NCBI GenBank assembly: GCA_019828545.1
Contig: JACVRA010000289.1
Location: 39,504-103,503 of the forward strand
DNA length: 64,000 nt
From: Paracamarosporium sp. OC-R06-R3
Lineage: Eukaryota; Ascomycota; Dothideomycetes; Pleosporales; Didymosphaeriaceae
Reading direction: 5' to 3'
Position numbers and translations under genes: made by a program. Shown piece by piece: positions 55,085 to 64,000 of this stretch; position 1 is the stretch's first letter, and each line of letters starts with the position of its first letter. The notes beneath the pieces are model-generated. The model did not search any database, had not been told where the DNA came from, and saw only the letters and a program-made list of their open reading frames with translations.

Positions 55085-56843
55085 CTAACTTAGCACATGT
55101 GTGCCTTTTGTCTTGCCAGTCTCCATTTTCGCAGTTCTTGAACCAAACTGGATCGCGCGTTTCTTTTCTGCTGCTACGCCCTTCATACCGAGATGCCATG
55201 CGAGCATCCTTAAAACCCGCTTTCCAGGTTCCAAAAGCTTAGCTGGGTTGTCCGAATTTTGATCTTGCGGGGTTGCGAAGTCACACTTCGAGGTGATCGG
55301 CAGACAAAGGACAAAGGCGATGAATGATTCATCCAGGTAGGGAAAACGAACTTCTTTGCCCGAGTCGCTAATTACGCGGTCATCCCGGCCAAGGTTGCGC
55401 TTTCCGAGCCGGTCGAAGTCAAGCTTGAGTTCGTCGATTAAGCCGGGGTAGCCTTGGCGAGCGTATGCTACCGCGTGGCGCTGGTAGCCACCAAAAAGCT
55501 CGTCGGCACCGAGACCAGACAGGAGCACATGGGCGGGAGTGGCGTATGGTACCGTTGAATCCTGGGAGTGACGTACGCGGCCTGAACCGCGTGACGCGAA
55601 GTAGAGCGCATAAGAGATGGAAAGATCCATCTCGGTGTTGTGTGGATGCATCAGCATCATGACTTTCGTCCGATGAGCTAGGGTCTGCTCATAAGGAGCA
55701 TCAATCTCTACAAAACGCCAAGCGCGGCCTGGGCAGATTTGGGCGAGTTCCGCGTGCGACGCTCTTCCCGTGATTCGATCCGGGCATAGTTCATAGGGTG
55801 ACTCGTCTGGTCCCAGGTTGCGGTGAATGCGCGGGTTCTCAAAGGCCACATTCAAGAGGTCGATGCTTTGTTCGAGTGGTATGAGCTCATGAGTTAATCT
55901 CGCCAAAAGAGTACAATCAAGACCTCCAGAGAAAAGTATGGCAACTCTAGCTTCATGCTTTCCGTGATATTGGTCTTTTGCTAGATTTTTCGCTTCTCTA
56001 ACATGCTGCACTCGCAGCGCAAGCGAGCTGCTGAGGGACGCTTTTAGTTGGTTGACAGTCGAAAGGGTTGGACCAACACGACCAGTCGATGTAGATATTG
56101 CTGTATTCATTGCGGGAAATGGAACATTCTATAAGTTTTAGTACGTACCTGGATGGGATGGACTTACCTACAAAGTGAAGTTGGTCAGTGTGAAGGCACT
56201 GCCGACAATGAGGTATATGTGTGGTGGAAAGTGAACCATGCTTTGGTAGGTATGAGAGATCGACTACGTGTATGCCATCGGCCTCTATCTCTGTCCAGTT
56301 CTCCCCGCTTGAGTTATCGCAAACGCTAGATAGAATCAATTCATCATTTGGAGCATCCTTCTTGAGGAGCGAGCGTCGTCCAAGACAGTCGCGGCCATAG
56401 TAAAGGTATCGATTGCTTGCATCGTAGAAGACAAAGGCATATGGCCCTCTGGTGGAGAAAAGGACGTTGATTACTCGTTTTAGGGCATGGTCCCTTTCTT
56501 GCTTGAAACCTGTTGCGCATGCCTCGAGAAGCTCTCGAAAGACAAGCTGTGAGTCGCTGCCAGAGACAGGCTGGCCTGCGAAACTCCAGGCTTCGCCGTT
56601 CCAACAGAGCACGGATCTCGACGTTTCATCAACAAGAGGCTGTTTCGTGATGGTAGTGCCTCTCAACGAAAGCACCGTTGACACAAAGGTAGCTTGGTAT
56701 GCAGGGTCATTTTCGCTGTTCGCAAGCAGCCGTACCTGCTGGGTGTCGAGGCTGTCTGGGCCACGGTTACTCAATAAGTTAGCAGTGCCAACATCTGGTG
56801 ATACAGAGTGGCCGCGGCAGAGCGAGAAAAAGATGCCGCACAT
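55085..56843 (-). CDS. asparagine synthetase-like (ASNSD1 family)
   Basis: N-terminal glutamine amidotransferase (Ntn) domain plus C-terminal ATP-pyrophosphatase domain, as in ASNSD1/yeast YML096W rather than true asparagine synthetase. Starts at ATG 56843: the processed start exposes Cys2 (MCGIFFSL), the amidotransferase nucleophile; RGPDS and WNGEAWSF follow. The synthase half has the PP-loop LFSGGLDCT and LLSGLGADELFGGY. One intron lies near 56100-56170. Its donor is GTAAGT after HFVG, but the acceptor is ambiguous: TATAG keeps VPFPAMN but breaks the frame with that donor, while ACAG (56101) keeps the frame but drops VPFPAMN. Biochemical role uncertain. Divergent from the VPS9 gene with 288 bp between starts. 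Confidence 0.85.
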
Positions 56844-57131
56844 GACAGGGAGAGAGTTTGGCGATGCAGGGGCTGGTGTTGAGGCTTGAATGTGGGTGGC
56901 CCTAGCGCTAGTGGGGGCGGCGGATGACGGAGGTTCCCAAGCGCCGGCGGACAGCTTGCTTGGCGTTGCGAGCACGAGGCCTAATTGTCGACAGCGCAGC
57001 ATACCCAGACTTAGACACAGTTCACACGCGTTTGACCGAGCGCACATCTTGCTAAAGACTAGTTCCAAGTCCATGGACGCCTCGTAAACCGACCCGCCGC
57101 CATCCTCGCTTACGCAGCCGCCCGCCGGTTC
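56844..57131. promoter_or_regulatory. compact bidirectional promoter
   Basis: Only 288 bp separate the starts of the asparagine-synthase-like gene (-) and the VPS9-CUE gene (+). No TATA box is evident. Some shared regulatory input is likely. Confidence 0.45.
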
Positions 57132-59707
57132 ATGTCTCCGAATAACCAAGCGCCGCACTTCGATGAAGCTCAAGACAGCCCCCACGAGCAACAGCTAAGA
57201 GATGGATTGACACAGGAGGGGGAAACGGTGTCTTCACCGATACGGACGCATAAAGAGGGGTCATATCCATCGACGAGCGAAAATCAAGTAAAGGAAAATA
57301 GCGAAGATGCGGGGCAGGCACCTGTACCAGTACTAGACGATGCTGGGGTGACAGGAGATTTGCAAAACGACGACGCGGAGAAGGCACCTGAAGAGACCAA
57401 GGCTAGATCAGAATCTACTGATATACCTGCCGGAATCGTTATGGGGGACACAGAAACACAGGCAGGCGCATCGATAGAGGTGCCAGCAGCACGTAGCAGT
57501 GATAAGGCAGATGAGCCCCCCCGAGCGTCCACACCTCCTCTAGGCTCTGAGAAGTCTGCTGGCAAGGCACCAGTTCGCTCGCCATCGCCTCCTCCCCCAC
57601 CGCCGAAGGACGACAAATACCTCTCTACCAGCAACGTTCCTAGCCGCACCACATCGCCTGTGTCACAACCGGTGCTTAGCAGGAGGACATCAGAAGACGA
57701 TGACGCTGCCGCGTATGCTCCTAAGGACAATGGCGCGGATGATGTTGTGGAAGACTCGCAGTCAGAGATACAAAGCATCATGGAGCAGTTCGCGGACGGA
57801 CATGGGGGACCAGGTGAGGATGAGATCATGTCGCCTCGTTTGGAAATAGCACAACCCATGCTCGATTCTCCGATAACACATCCTCCTCGCCAGTCGAGCC
57901 TAGCTTCGATCGACAAGCCTCTGCCCATCCCAAGCGATGGCCCGTCTTCTGAGCAACCACTTAGATCTCCACCACTACGAACGTCGTCTCTCTACCGTGC
58001 TGGGACCAACAACTCCTTGAACGAAATATCATCGCCTAGTGCACATGCCACGTCATATCAAACTCCTGCTCCTCCTCCAGACCCAGAACCTGACCTGCCT
58101 TTCGACTTCCATCGGTTCCTCGAGCAGTTGCGACATCGGACTGCCGATCCCGTGGCAAAGTTTCTGCGCTCCTTTCTCCTCGAATTTGCCAAGAAACAAT
58201 GGATGGTGCACGAACAAGTGAAGATAATCGGCGATTTTCTTGAGTTCATTAGCAAAAAGATGGCCCAATGTGAGGTTTGGCGAACAGTGTCGGATGCTGA
58301 ATTTGACAATGCGAGGGAGGGTATGGAGAAACTCGTTATGAATAGGCTTTACACCCAGACATTCTCTCCTGCGATACCTCCACCTGAACCAGTGGCTCCT
58401 TCTAGAAGTAGACGGAGGCAAGAAGCACCAGGTCCCGGGCGAAGAGGACAACACCAGGAAGACGTCGAACGAGACGAGGTTCTTGCGCAGAAGGTAAGGA
58501 TATATGGATGGGTCAAGGAAGAGCATCTTGACATACAGCCAGTGGGTGACAAGGGCAAGAAGTTCCTAAACCTTGCGCAACAAGAGTTGCTCAAGATTAA
58601 AAGCTATCGGGCGCCACGAGACAAAGTTATCTGTATTCTCAACTGCTGCAAGGTTATCTTTGGTTACTTACGAACAGCCTCTAAAGCAGACCAGTCCGCC
58701 GACGCCTTTGTGCCACTCCTCATTTATACTGTGCTACACGCGAATCCAGACCATCTCGTGTCCAATGTCCAGTATATTCTCCGCTTCCGAAATCAAGACA
58801 AATTAGGTGGTGAAGCCGGATATTACATCTCATCCTTGATGGGTGCGATACAGTTTATCGAAGGACTCGACAAGACCTCATTAACCGTAACGGACGAAGA
58901 TTTTGAGAAGAATGTCGAAGCTGCCGTATCCGCCATCGCAGAGCGACATAATTCAGAGACCGCCGTTCCTGACACTACCGAAAACCCTCCGCACATGCGT
59001 CCACCTACAAACCCTGGCCACCGCCGGATGCCTTCACCGCACTCCCTCCACTTATCAGAGAAGTCGACTCCTTCTCGACCCGAAGTAACAACACGGAATT
59101 CACTAGATGCTGAGCAGGCTGGTCCACGACGCTCAACAAGTACCCGCGCCAGCAAGAACGAAAGCGAGCCTCCAGAAGAAGAGAACGCCGCCGTTGCAGG
59201 CCTACTTCGCACAATACAGCGCCCTCTAAGCACAATCGGCCGTATATTCTCCGACAACGATACAACAGCCTCATCATCAGGACCCGCCTCCACCCCACAA
59301 CCCGGCAATACTCCTCGGCTGTCACCACAACCGCCACAACCGACTCGTAGGTCATCGGACTACCCTGGAAGTACTCACCCTGAGCAATTCAATGAAAAAC
59401 AACGGCGATCGGCAGAGGAAGAACGGTATCGCCAACGACTGTCGGCAGAAGACGCTGCCGCACGACAAGCTTCCGCCGAGGCTGAAGAGGCTCGACGAAT
59501 ACAACGGCAGGAACACAAAGTCGTAGTGGAGACGCTGGCGGGTATGTTTCCGCAACTGGATCGGGATGTCATCGATGATGTGGTGCGGTTGAAGGAAGGA
59601 CGGTATGTCAATAGAGCCTTATACTCTTCTTTACTCGAATCTTAAGCTAATGATTTTCTAGGGTCGGCCTCGCTGTCGATGCATGTCTTGCACTTGCAAA
59701 CCCGTAG
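57132..59707 (+). CDS. VPS9: VPS9-domain Rab5-type GEF with CUE domain
   Basis: Activates Rab5-type GTPases (Vps21/Ypt51) on endosomes and binds ubiquitin. Two exons: 57132-59602 and 59662-59707; intron 59 bp (GTATGT...CTAG, phase 2); 838 aa. The first about 320 residues are disordered and Ser/Pro-rich with an acidic region. A helical segment begins near PDLPFDFHRFLEQLRHR (residue 320). The VPS9 domain runs about 475-585 and includes KVICILNCCKVIFGYL, ADAFVPLLIYTVLHANP (conserved Asp, Pro, Tyr, Thr) and SNVQYILRF. After a disordered linker, a CUE domain ends the protein (VVVETLAGMFPQLDRDVIDDVV, then the spliced VDACLAL). Without the last exon the CUE domain would be cut short. Confidence 0.93.
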
Positions 59708-60459
59708 TATAGTATGCGGGGTTTCTTTCTTCCTTGCAACCCTTGTATTGCCAGCATGTAGCGGTCGATAGCGTTATATCAATCCATGTTTATCGAAGAA
59801 TTTCTAAATCATCTTTGACTGCGTGCGGCGGGCATATGCATCGCCCCTTCTGCGCTAACAATTGCAGTGCAACCACGCTAGTAGAGCTCAGACTGCTTTC
59901 TCAACACCACCGAGTATGAGGGATACACATACTCACCCTTTGCTACCATCTAAATTTTCATGGGCATAGAATCCCAGGACAACCTTCCTTGATTGATAAC
60001 AGAAAACCTTACTACGCTAGTAAAACCATTCTAACCAATTAGCAAAATCTACATTCAAACACTCGTCCCACTAGTCCAGAATCTCTTATTATTTTCATAG
60101 ATCATCTTGATGAAACCATGCATCTCTCGTCCAAATTTGGGCGCCAGCGGACAGAAAATGAATGATACGAGGAACAATTGGTGTCATGATAAAGTAGGTT
60201 GATGGGGAACGCGGAGTTTGATTGTATATGCTCGCTCTCTCCGTGTGATTGACCGCGACAGTAGAACAGGTCATCATATACAAAGCTGAAGCAAATTAGG
60301 TAATCATACGCAAGGCTGAAGATATCTGGTGAAGACCATGATCAAGGTTCAAACGCGATATGTGTTTTGCATGGTGAAGTATGTCTTGCAATGGTAGGGT
60401 TAATATATATAATGTTCTTCGTATATACGTTGAACTCCAATAATCTACATGCAATTACA
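59708..60459. other. convergent intergenic region, no gene
   Basis: 3' flanks of the VPS9 gene (+) and the sulfate permease gene (-). AT-rich; no protein-like frame. Confidence 0.6.
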
Positions 60460-63069
60460 CTAGACTTCACCGTGCGGTGTCGTGTCATTATGCTCTATCC
60501 GACCATCTGCCTCCAAACCATCGCATCTCTGTGCATCTCTTACTGCGGCATCCACCGCATCGGCAAGGTCGACGTGGAAAAATGGTCTGTCCACTCCATG
60601 CACTGCCCAGATGCACCTTTTCTCTTCCATAATCTCAACAACGCCTGCCTCCTCATCTTCTCTGGCGAGGCTCCTGCAAGAAGACTTCGCTTCACTGACA
60701 TCCGGGTGCAGCTCAGCTGAACTCACACACGAGGCTTTCTCGCCCGGAAGGAAAACAATCTCTTCATCCTTTGACAATTCCCCCTGATCATCAGTAGAAG
60801 ATGGAATTGAGACAGTATAAGTAGGGCACCAGCTAGCGAACGTGTTTAAGCTCCTAGTAGACGGAAACCCAAACCCTGCAGTCGCTAACGCGCGCCTCGT
60901 CCACCTATTTTGCACGCCCGCGAAATGCCATTCGACTACACCGGGCGCTGCGTACCGATCTAATGTACACCGCATATCGATCAAGCCCTGTACACTTGTC
61001 ACGTCGATGACATTGACAGTCGAGAAGTCCAGTATGATAGCTCGCAGCACCGGCTTCGTTGTGCCATCTTCGTGGAGCTTACGTAGTGTTGGCGGTGCAT
61101 CGCTCCACAGTCGGTCCTTGAGCGGGATACCGTCATCCTGTACGGTGCGACGGGTATGTGTGTATATGTGCGAAAGGAGGAAGTCAATGTGGTGCGCTTG
61201 ATTGATGTAATTGAATGTTTCGGCAAAGCGGTAAATGAAAACGCCTGGATATGGTGGTTCGACCTTGATGCGGGGATTGTGGGCGTTCTTTCCGTGCATG
61301 GGAAGGAAAATGTTCCGAGTCAGCTCATCGGAACCTTTCAATGAATTGGATGATGTGACAGAAGCTCTGTCTGTGGCTGTTGGTTTGGAATGTTGGACAG
61401 TCCGGGTAACTCTAGCCTGACCCTGATATTTGCCCGGTGTACGTGCCATTCGGATGAGAACCAGTGCAAAAGACAATGCAATGCCAACATAGATGGATGT
61501 CTCGAGATCGGTGAAGATAGCGAGGATTACTCCAATGACCCAAATGGCAAACTCGAAAGGTGAGTATTGCCAAAACCTGTATAATTTGTAGGGTGGCGTG
61601 ATAAGATTCCAAGTAGCATGAATGATCAAGCCAGCCAGCGCTGCATTAGGTATATAGTAGAACACCGCAGTAAGTGCATACAGTGCTAAAACCAAAACCA
61701 TCGCGCTGAAGAGACCTGCAAGGGGTGTTTTTACTCCAGCTTTTGTCAACACGGCTGAGGCGCCGAAGGAGCCGGTACAGACATAGCCTCCTACAAAGGG
61801 GCTGAGAAGATTGGCGAAGCCTTGTGCAAGGATTTCTTGCGACGGAATGACGGTGTAGCCATATTCGCGGCCGAAGTTCTTCGCAATTGCGATATGCTCT
61901 ACGATGAGAATGATGACGATGGCGGGCAACTCTTTGGCGACAAGGCCGAACAGCTCGGTGTCCATCCTTGGGATACTGGCATGTGAGAAGCCCTTCTCGA
62001 TATGGCCCACTATACGGAACTTTTCATTGCCTTCCACTGTCGTTCTGTGCACGAGCCAGCTGATGAACGTATATAAGAGTACTGTGAAGGTTAGACGAAG
62101 GGACGAGATCATGCCCCACATCCGCTTCTTTGCAGGTTGTCGAACTTCCATCATAGAACAGAACGTTTGTATGGTAGATAGCAGGACGATTGAACTGATA
62201 CCTATAGCAGCATCTAATGTAGCATTGGGTAGTCCTTTCAAAGTATTGATGTAGACTTGATAAGGCGCCTCGCGGGTGTTAATGCCCTTGATTCCTAGGC
62301 ACGTTGGTAGTTGTGTCGAGATGATTGTGATACTGGCCGCCGTGACGAATGCATTGATCGGAGGATAGGGAATGAATTCGATAAGCCATCCCAAGCGCAG
62401 GAATCCAAGCAACAATAGGACCAACCCACATAAAAAGCAAATTGCGTGCGCGATCTCTCGGGCTTGGTAAACGCCTGGCTTTGCTTCTTCGATGCTGCTA
62501 ACCACTTGCCCGATGAGCAGAGACCCTACGGCGGTAGCCTAGGCGTAATGTCAGTATGCCAGTCATCGTGTAAGATTCCTCGAAACGAGAACTCACTCCG
62601 ATAACGATGTCTTTCGAGGTTCCGAATATCCAGTAGAGACAAGCGCCCGTGAACGTTGTATAGAGACCATACGCCGGGCTTAATCGAGCGAGGGATGCAT
62701 ACGCCATAGCTTGAGGAACAACTACCAAGCCCACGGTGATACCTACATGGCCCCATGTTAATGACAGCTAGAGACAAGGAAACAAGACTTTGAATTACCA
62801 GCGATAGCATCTCCCAGCAACCAGTGCCGATTATATCGACGTATCCATGATGCTGATGGGAACAGGTTGTGGAAGTATCCCGCTATTCCGGATACTGTGG
62901 GCACAAGATCTCGAAACCATTCTGCTACGCTCGGATCTTCTTCGACGAATACATCTCCGATGGTATCCTGAGCAATTTTTTGTAATATGTGTCTTCGCTC
63001 TTCTCGATCAGCTTGATCATTGTGCAGCACTTTGTTCTGGACAAAGTCCCCGAACCTTCGAGTAGCCAT
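60460..63069 (-). CDS. SulP sulfate permease with STAS domain
   Basis: Membrane anion transporter of the SLC26/SulP family, probably high-affinity sulfate uptake at the plasma membrane. Three exons: 62799-63069, 62597-62742, 60460-62538; introns 56 and 58 bp; 831 aa. The cytosolic N-terminal 90 residues include WIRRYNRHWLLGDAIAG. The transport core begins with GITVGLVVVPQAMAYASLA (the SulP signature helix) and shows AVGSLLIGQVVSS and many hydrophobic segments. FGREYGYTVIPSQEILAQGFANLLSPFVGGY is conserved. The STAS domain spans roughly residues 555-720 (GVFIYRFAETFNYINQAHH; FSTVNVIDVTSVQGLIDMR). A charged tail of about 80 residues follows. Each junction restores a conserved segment. Confidence 0.94.
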
Positions 63070-64000
63070 TTCGGTTCTTCACCGCTAAATGTGAGGCGAC
63101 AATCAGATTTGCATAGAACACAAAGGCATTTACAATAAGCCAGCAAGATGTTGATGATTTTTCAGGAGATTGCAATGTTGGAATCGACGCGTAACAAGCG
63201 GTAGATTGTGTACCAGAGCCAAAAGCCGCAAGCCCAACATTTTATTTACCGCAACTTACAGTCGGCTGTCGGTCCCACTTTCAGAATAGCTGTCATGCGC
63301 TGTCATGGTTGCGCACTGAGCTCTATGCCGACGACCCGAAGCCTAGGGGTGAAGTTCATCGGCCGAGAGCATCTTGGCAGTCAGGTATATTGTGAAGGAT
63401 CCATGCAAAGAGTAGACAACTGACAATATCTCTACTCGTGCCGCTCACTATTTTCTATGGCCACATTAATACGAAGATTTGGCGTTGGATGCCTCCTGAC
63501 CAGTGACCATGCTGCGCCGTTATCAATACATAGGACGAGATTAAGGTCGCGATAACCCTACAGTCGGTAACAAAGCATAACACTATCGCAAGGAACTCGG
63601 ATCGAGGGTTTGAAAGAGCTGCGGCTGCTAGATGTAGGCCATGGATGATACCTGGCGGATCGAAGTAGCGCACCTGGGCACGTGTGGATCCACGTGACCT
63701 GTGTGGATTTGTACTGATTGTTAGCTTGAGCCAGTGGAGACACTAATCATTCTCTCAAGTACTGCCTACCATCTCCATTCTTCAGTAGTCGGATGGGAGG
63801 TAGGTGAGTCAGAATGGATCTCGGGCGATCGCTGACTGGGACTCATCGCCAAGTGTTCACTACCGATTCTTGGCAGCTCGTGCCACGCGTCAGCTCATGC
63901 CACACCCCAACAAGCTCGATCAGCCAGCAACTTTGTACTGTAGATACACCAAAACATGCTACTATCACGAGATTTCTTGGGAGTGAGGTCAATTGAGGCT
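63070..64000. other. no supported gene
   Basis: Upstream region of the sulfate permease gene. Only short frames on both strands; no recognisable protein or RNA gene. Confidence 0.55.

Noticed and set aside
55765..55790. T-loop-like GATTCGATCC suggesting a tRNA
   Set aside because: It lies inside conserved coding sequence of the ASNSD1-like gene and no cloverleaf can be drawn around it.

Overview
The window is nuclear DNA of a filamentous ascomycete (Pezizomycotina, probably Dothideomycetes). Genes are mostly split by short GT-AG introns (about 47-130 bp). They lie on both strands without operons, and fungal-type families dominate: a P450 reductase, a Tao3/PAG1 morphogenesis scaffold, Nuf2, a VPS9-CUE GEF, a SulP permease and a DUF6604 protein. 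Exon models below were worked out by hand from splice signals and reading frame. No tRNA, rRNA, CRISPR array or intact transposon was recognised.

Layout. 1-2.6 kb: no supportable gene. 2.6-13.9 kb: NADPH-cytochrome P450 reductase (-) and the 2573-aa Tao3/Mor2/Furry homologue (+), divergent across a 1.1-kb spacer. 14.6-20.9 kb: an SDR-like NAD(P)-binding protein, a RING protein, a reading frame of 502 codons broken by two TAG codons, and a secreted protein with two copies of an eight-cysteine unit. 21.7-28.1 kb: mitochondrial ribosomal protein uS12, an F-box-like protein, Nuf2, a 102-bp hairpin and an 88-aa secreted cysteine-rich peptide. 30.4-36.2 kb: a large disordered protein, a thioredoxin with a mitochondrial-type leader, and a Cys/His protein.

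36.5-43.4 kb is the most unusual part. A two-gene unit appears twice: a two-finger C2H2 gene on the minus strand, then a motif-rich spacer, then a tiny plus-strand ORF. The copies sit at about 37.3-39.6 and 41.2-43.4 kb. The two tiny ORFs are both exactly 27 codons plus stop, align without gaps, and share 16 of 27 residues. The octamer GAGACCAC recurs in both spacers, and one spacer also carries a 14-bp tandem array built on GAGACCA. A large foldback element lies between the units.

44.3-54.3 kb: a lysine/acid-rich protein, a 70-aa protein, a DUF4202 protein, two secreted proteins, and a DUF6604 gene whose 5' end looks broken. 55.1-63.1 kb: an asparagine-synthase-like protein divergent from a VPS9-CUE Rab5-type GEF, then a sulfate permease with a STAS domain. 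The last 0.9 kb holds nothing I can support.

Most genes are unconnected housekeeping functions. The accessory flavour comes from four small secreted proteins, the duplicated zinc-finger/micro-ORF unit, the foldback elements and the decayed frames.
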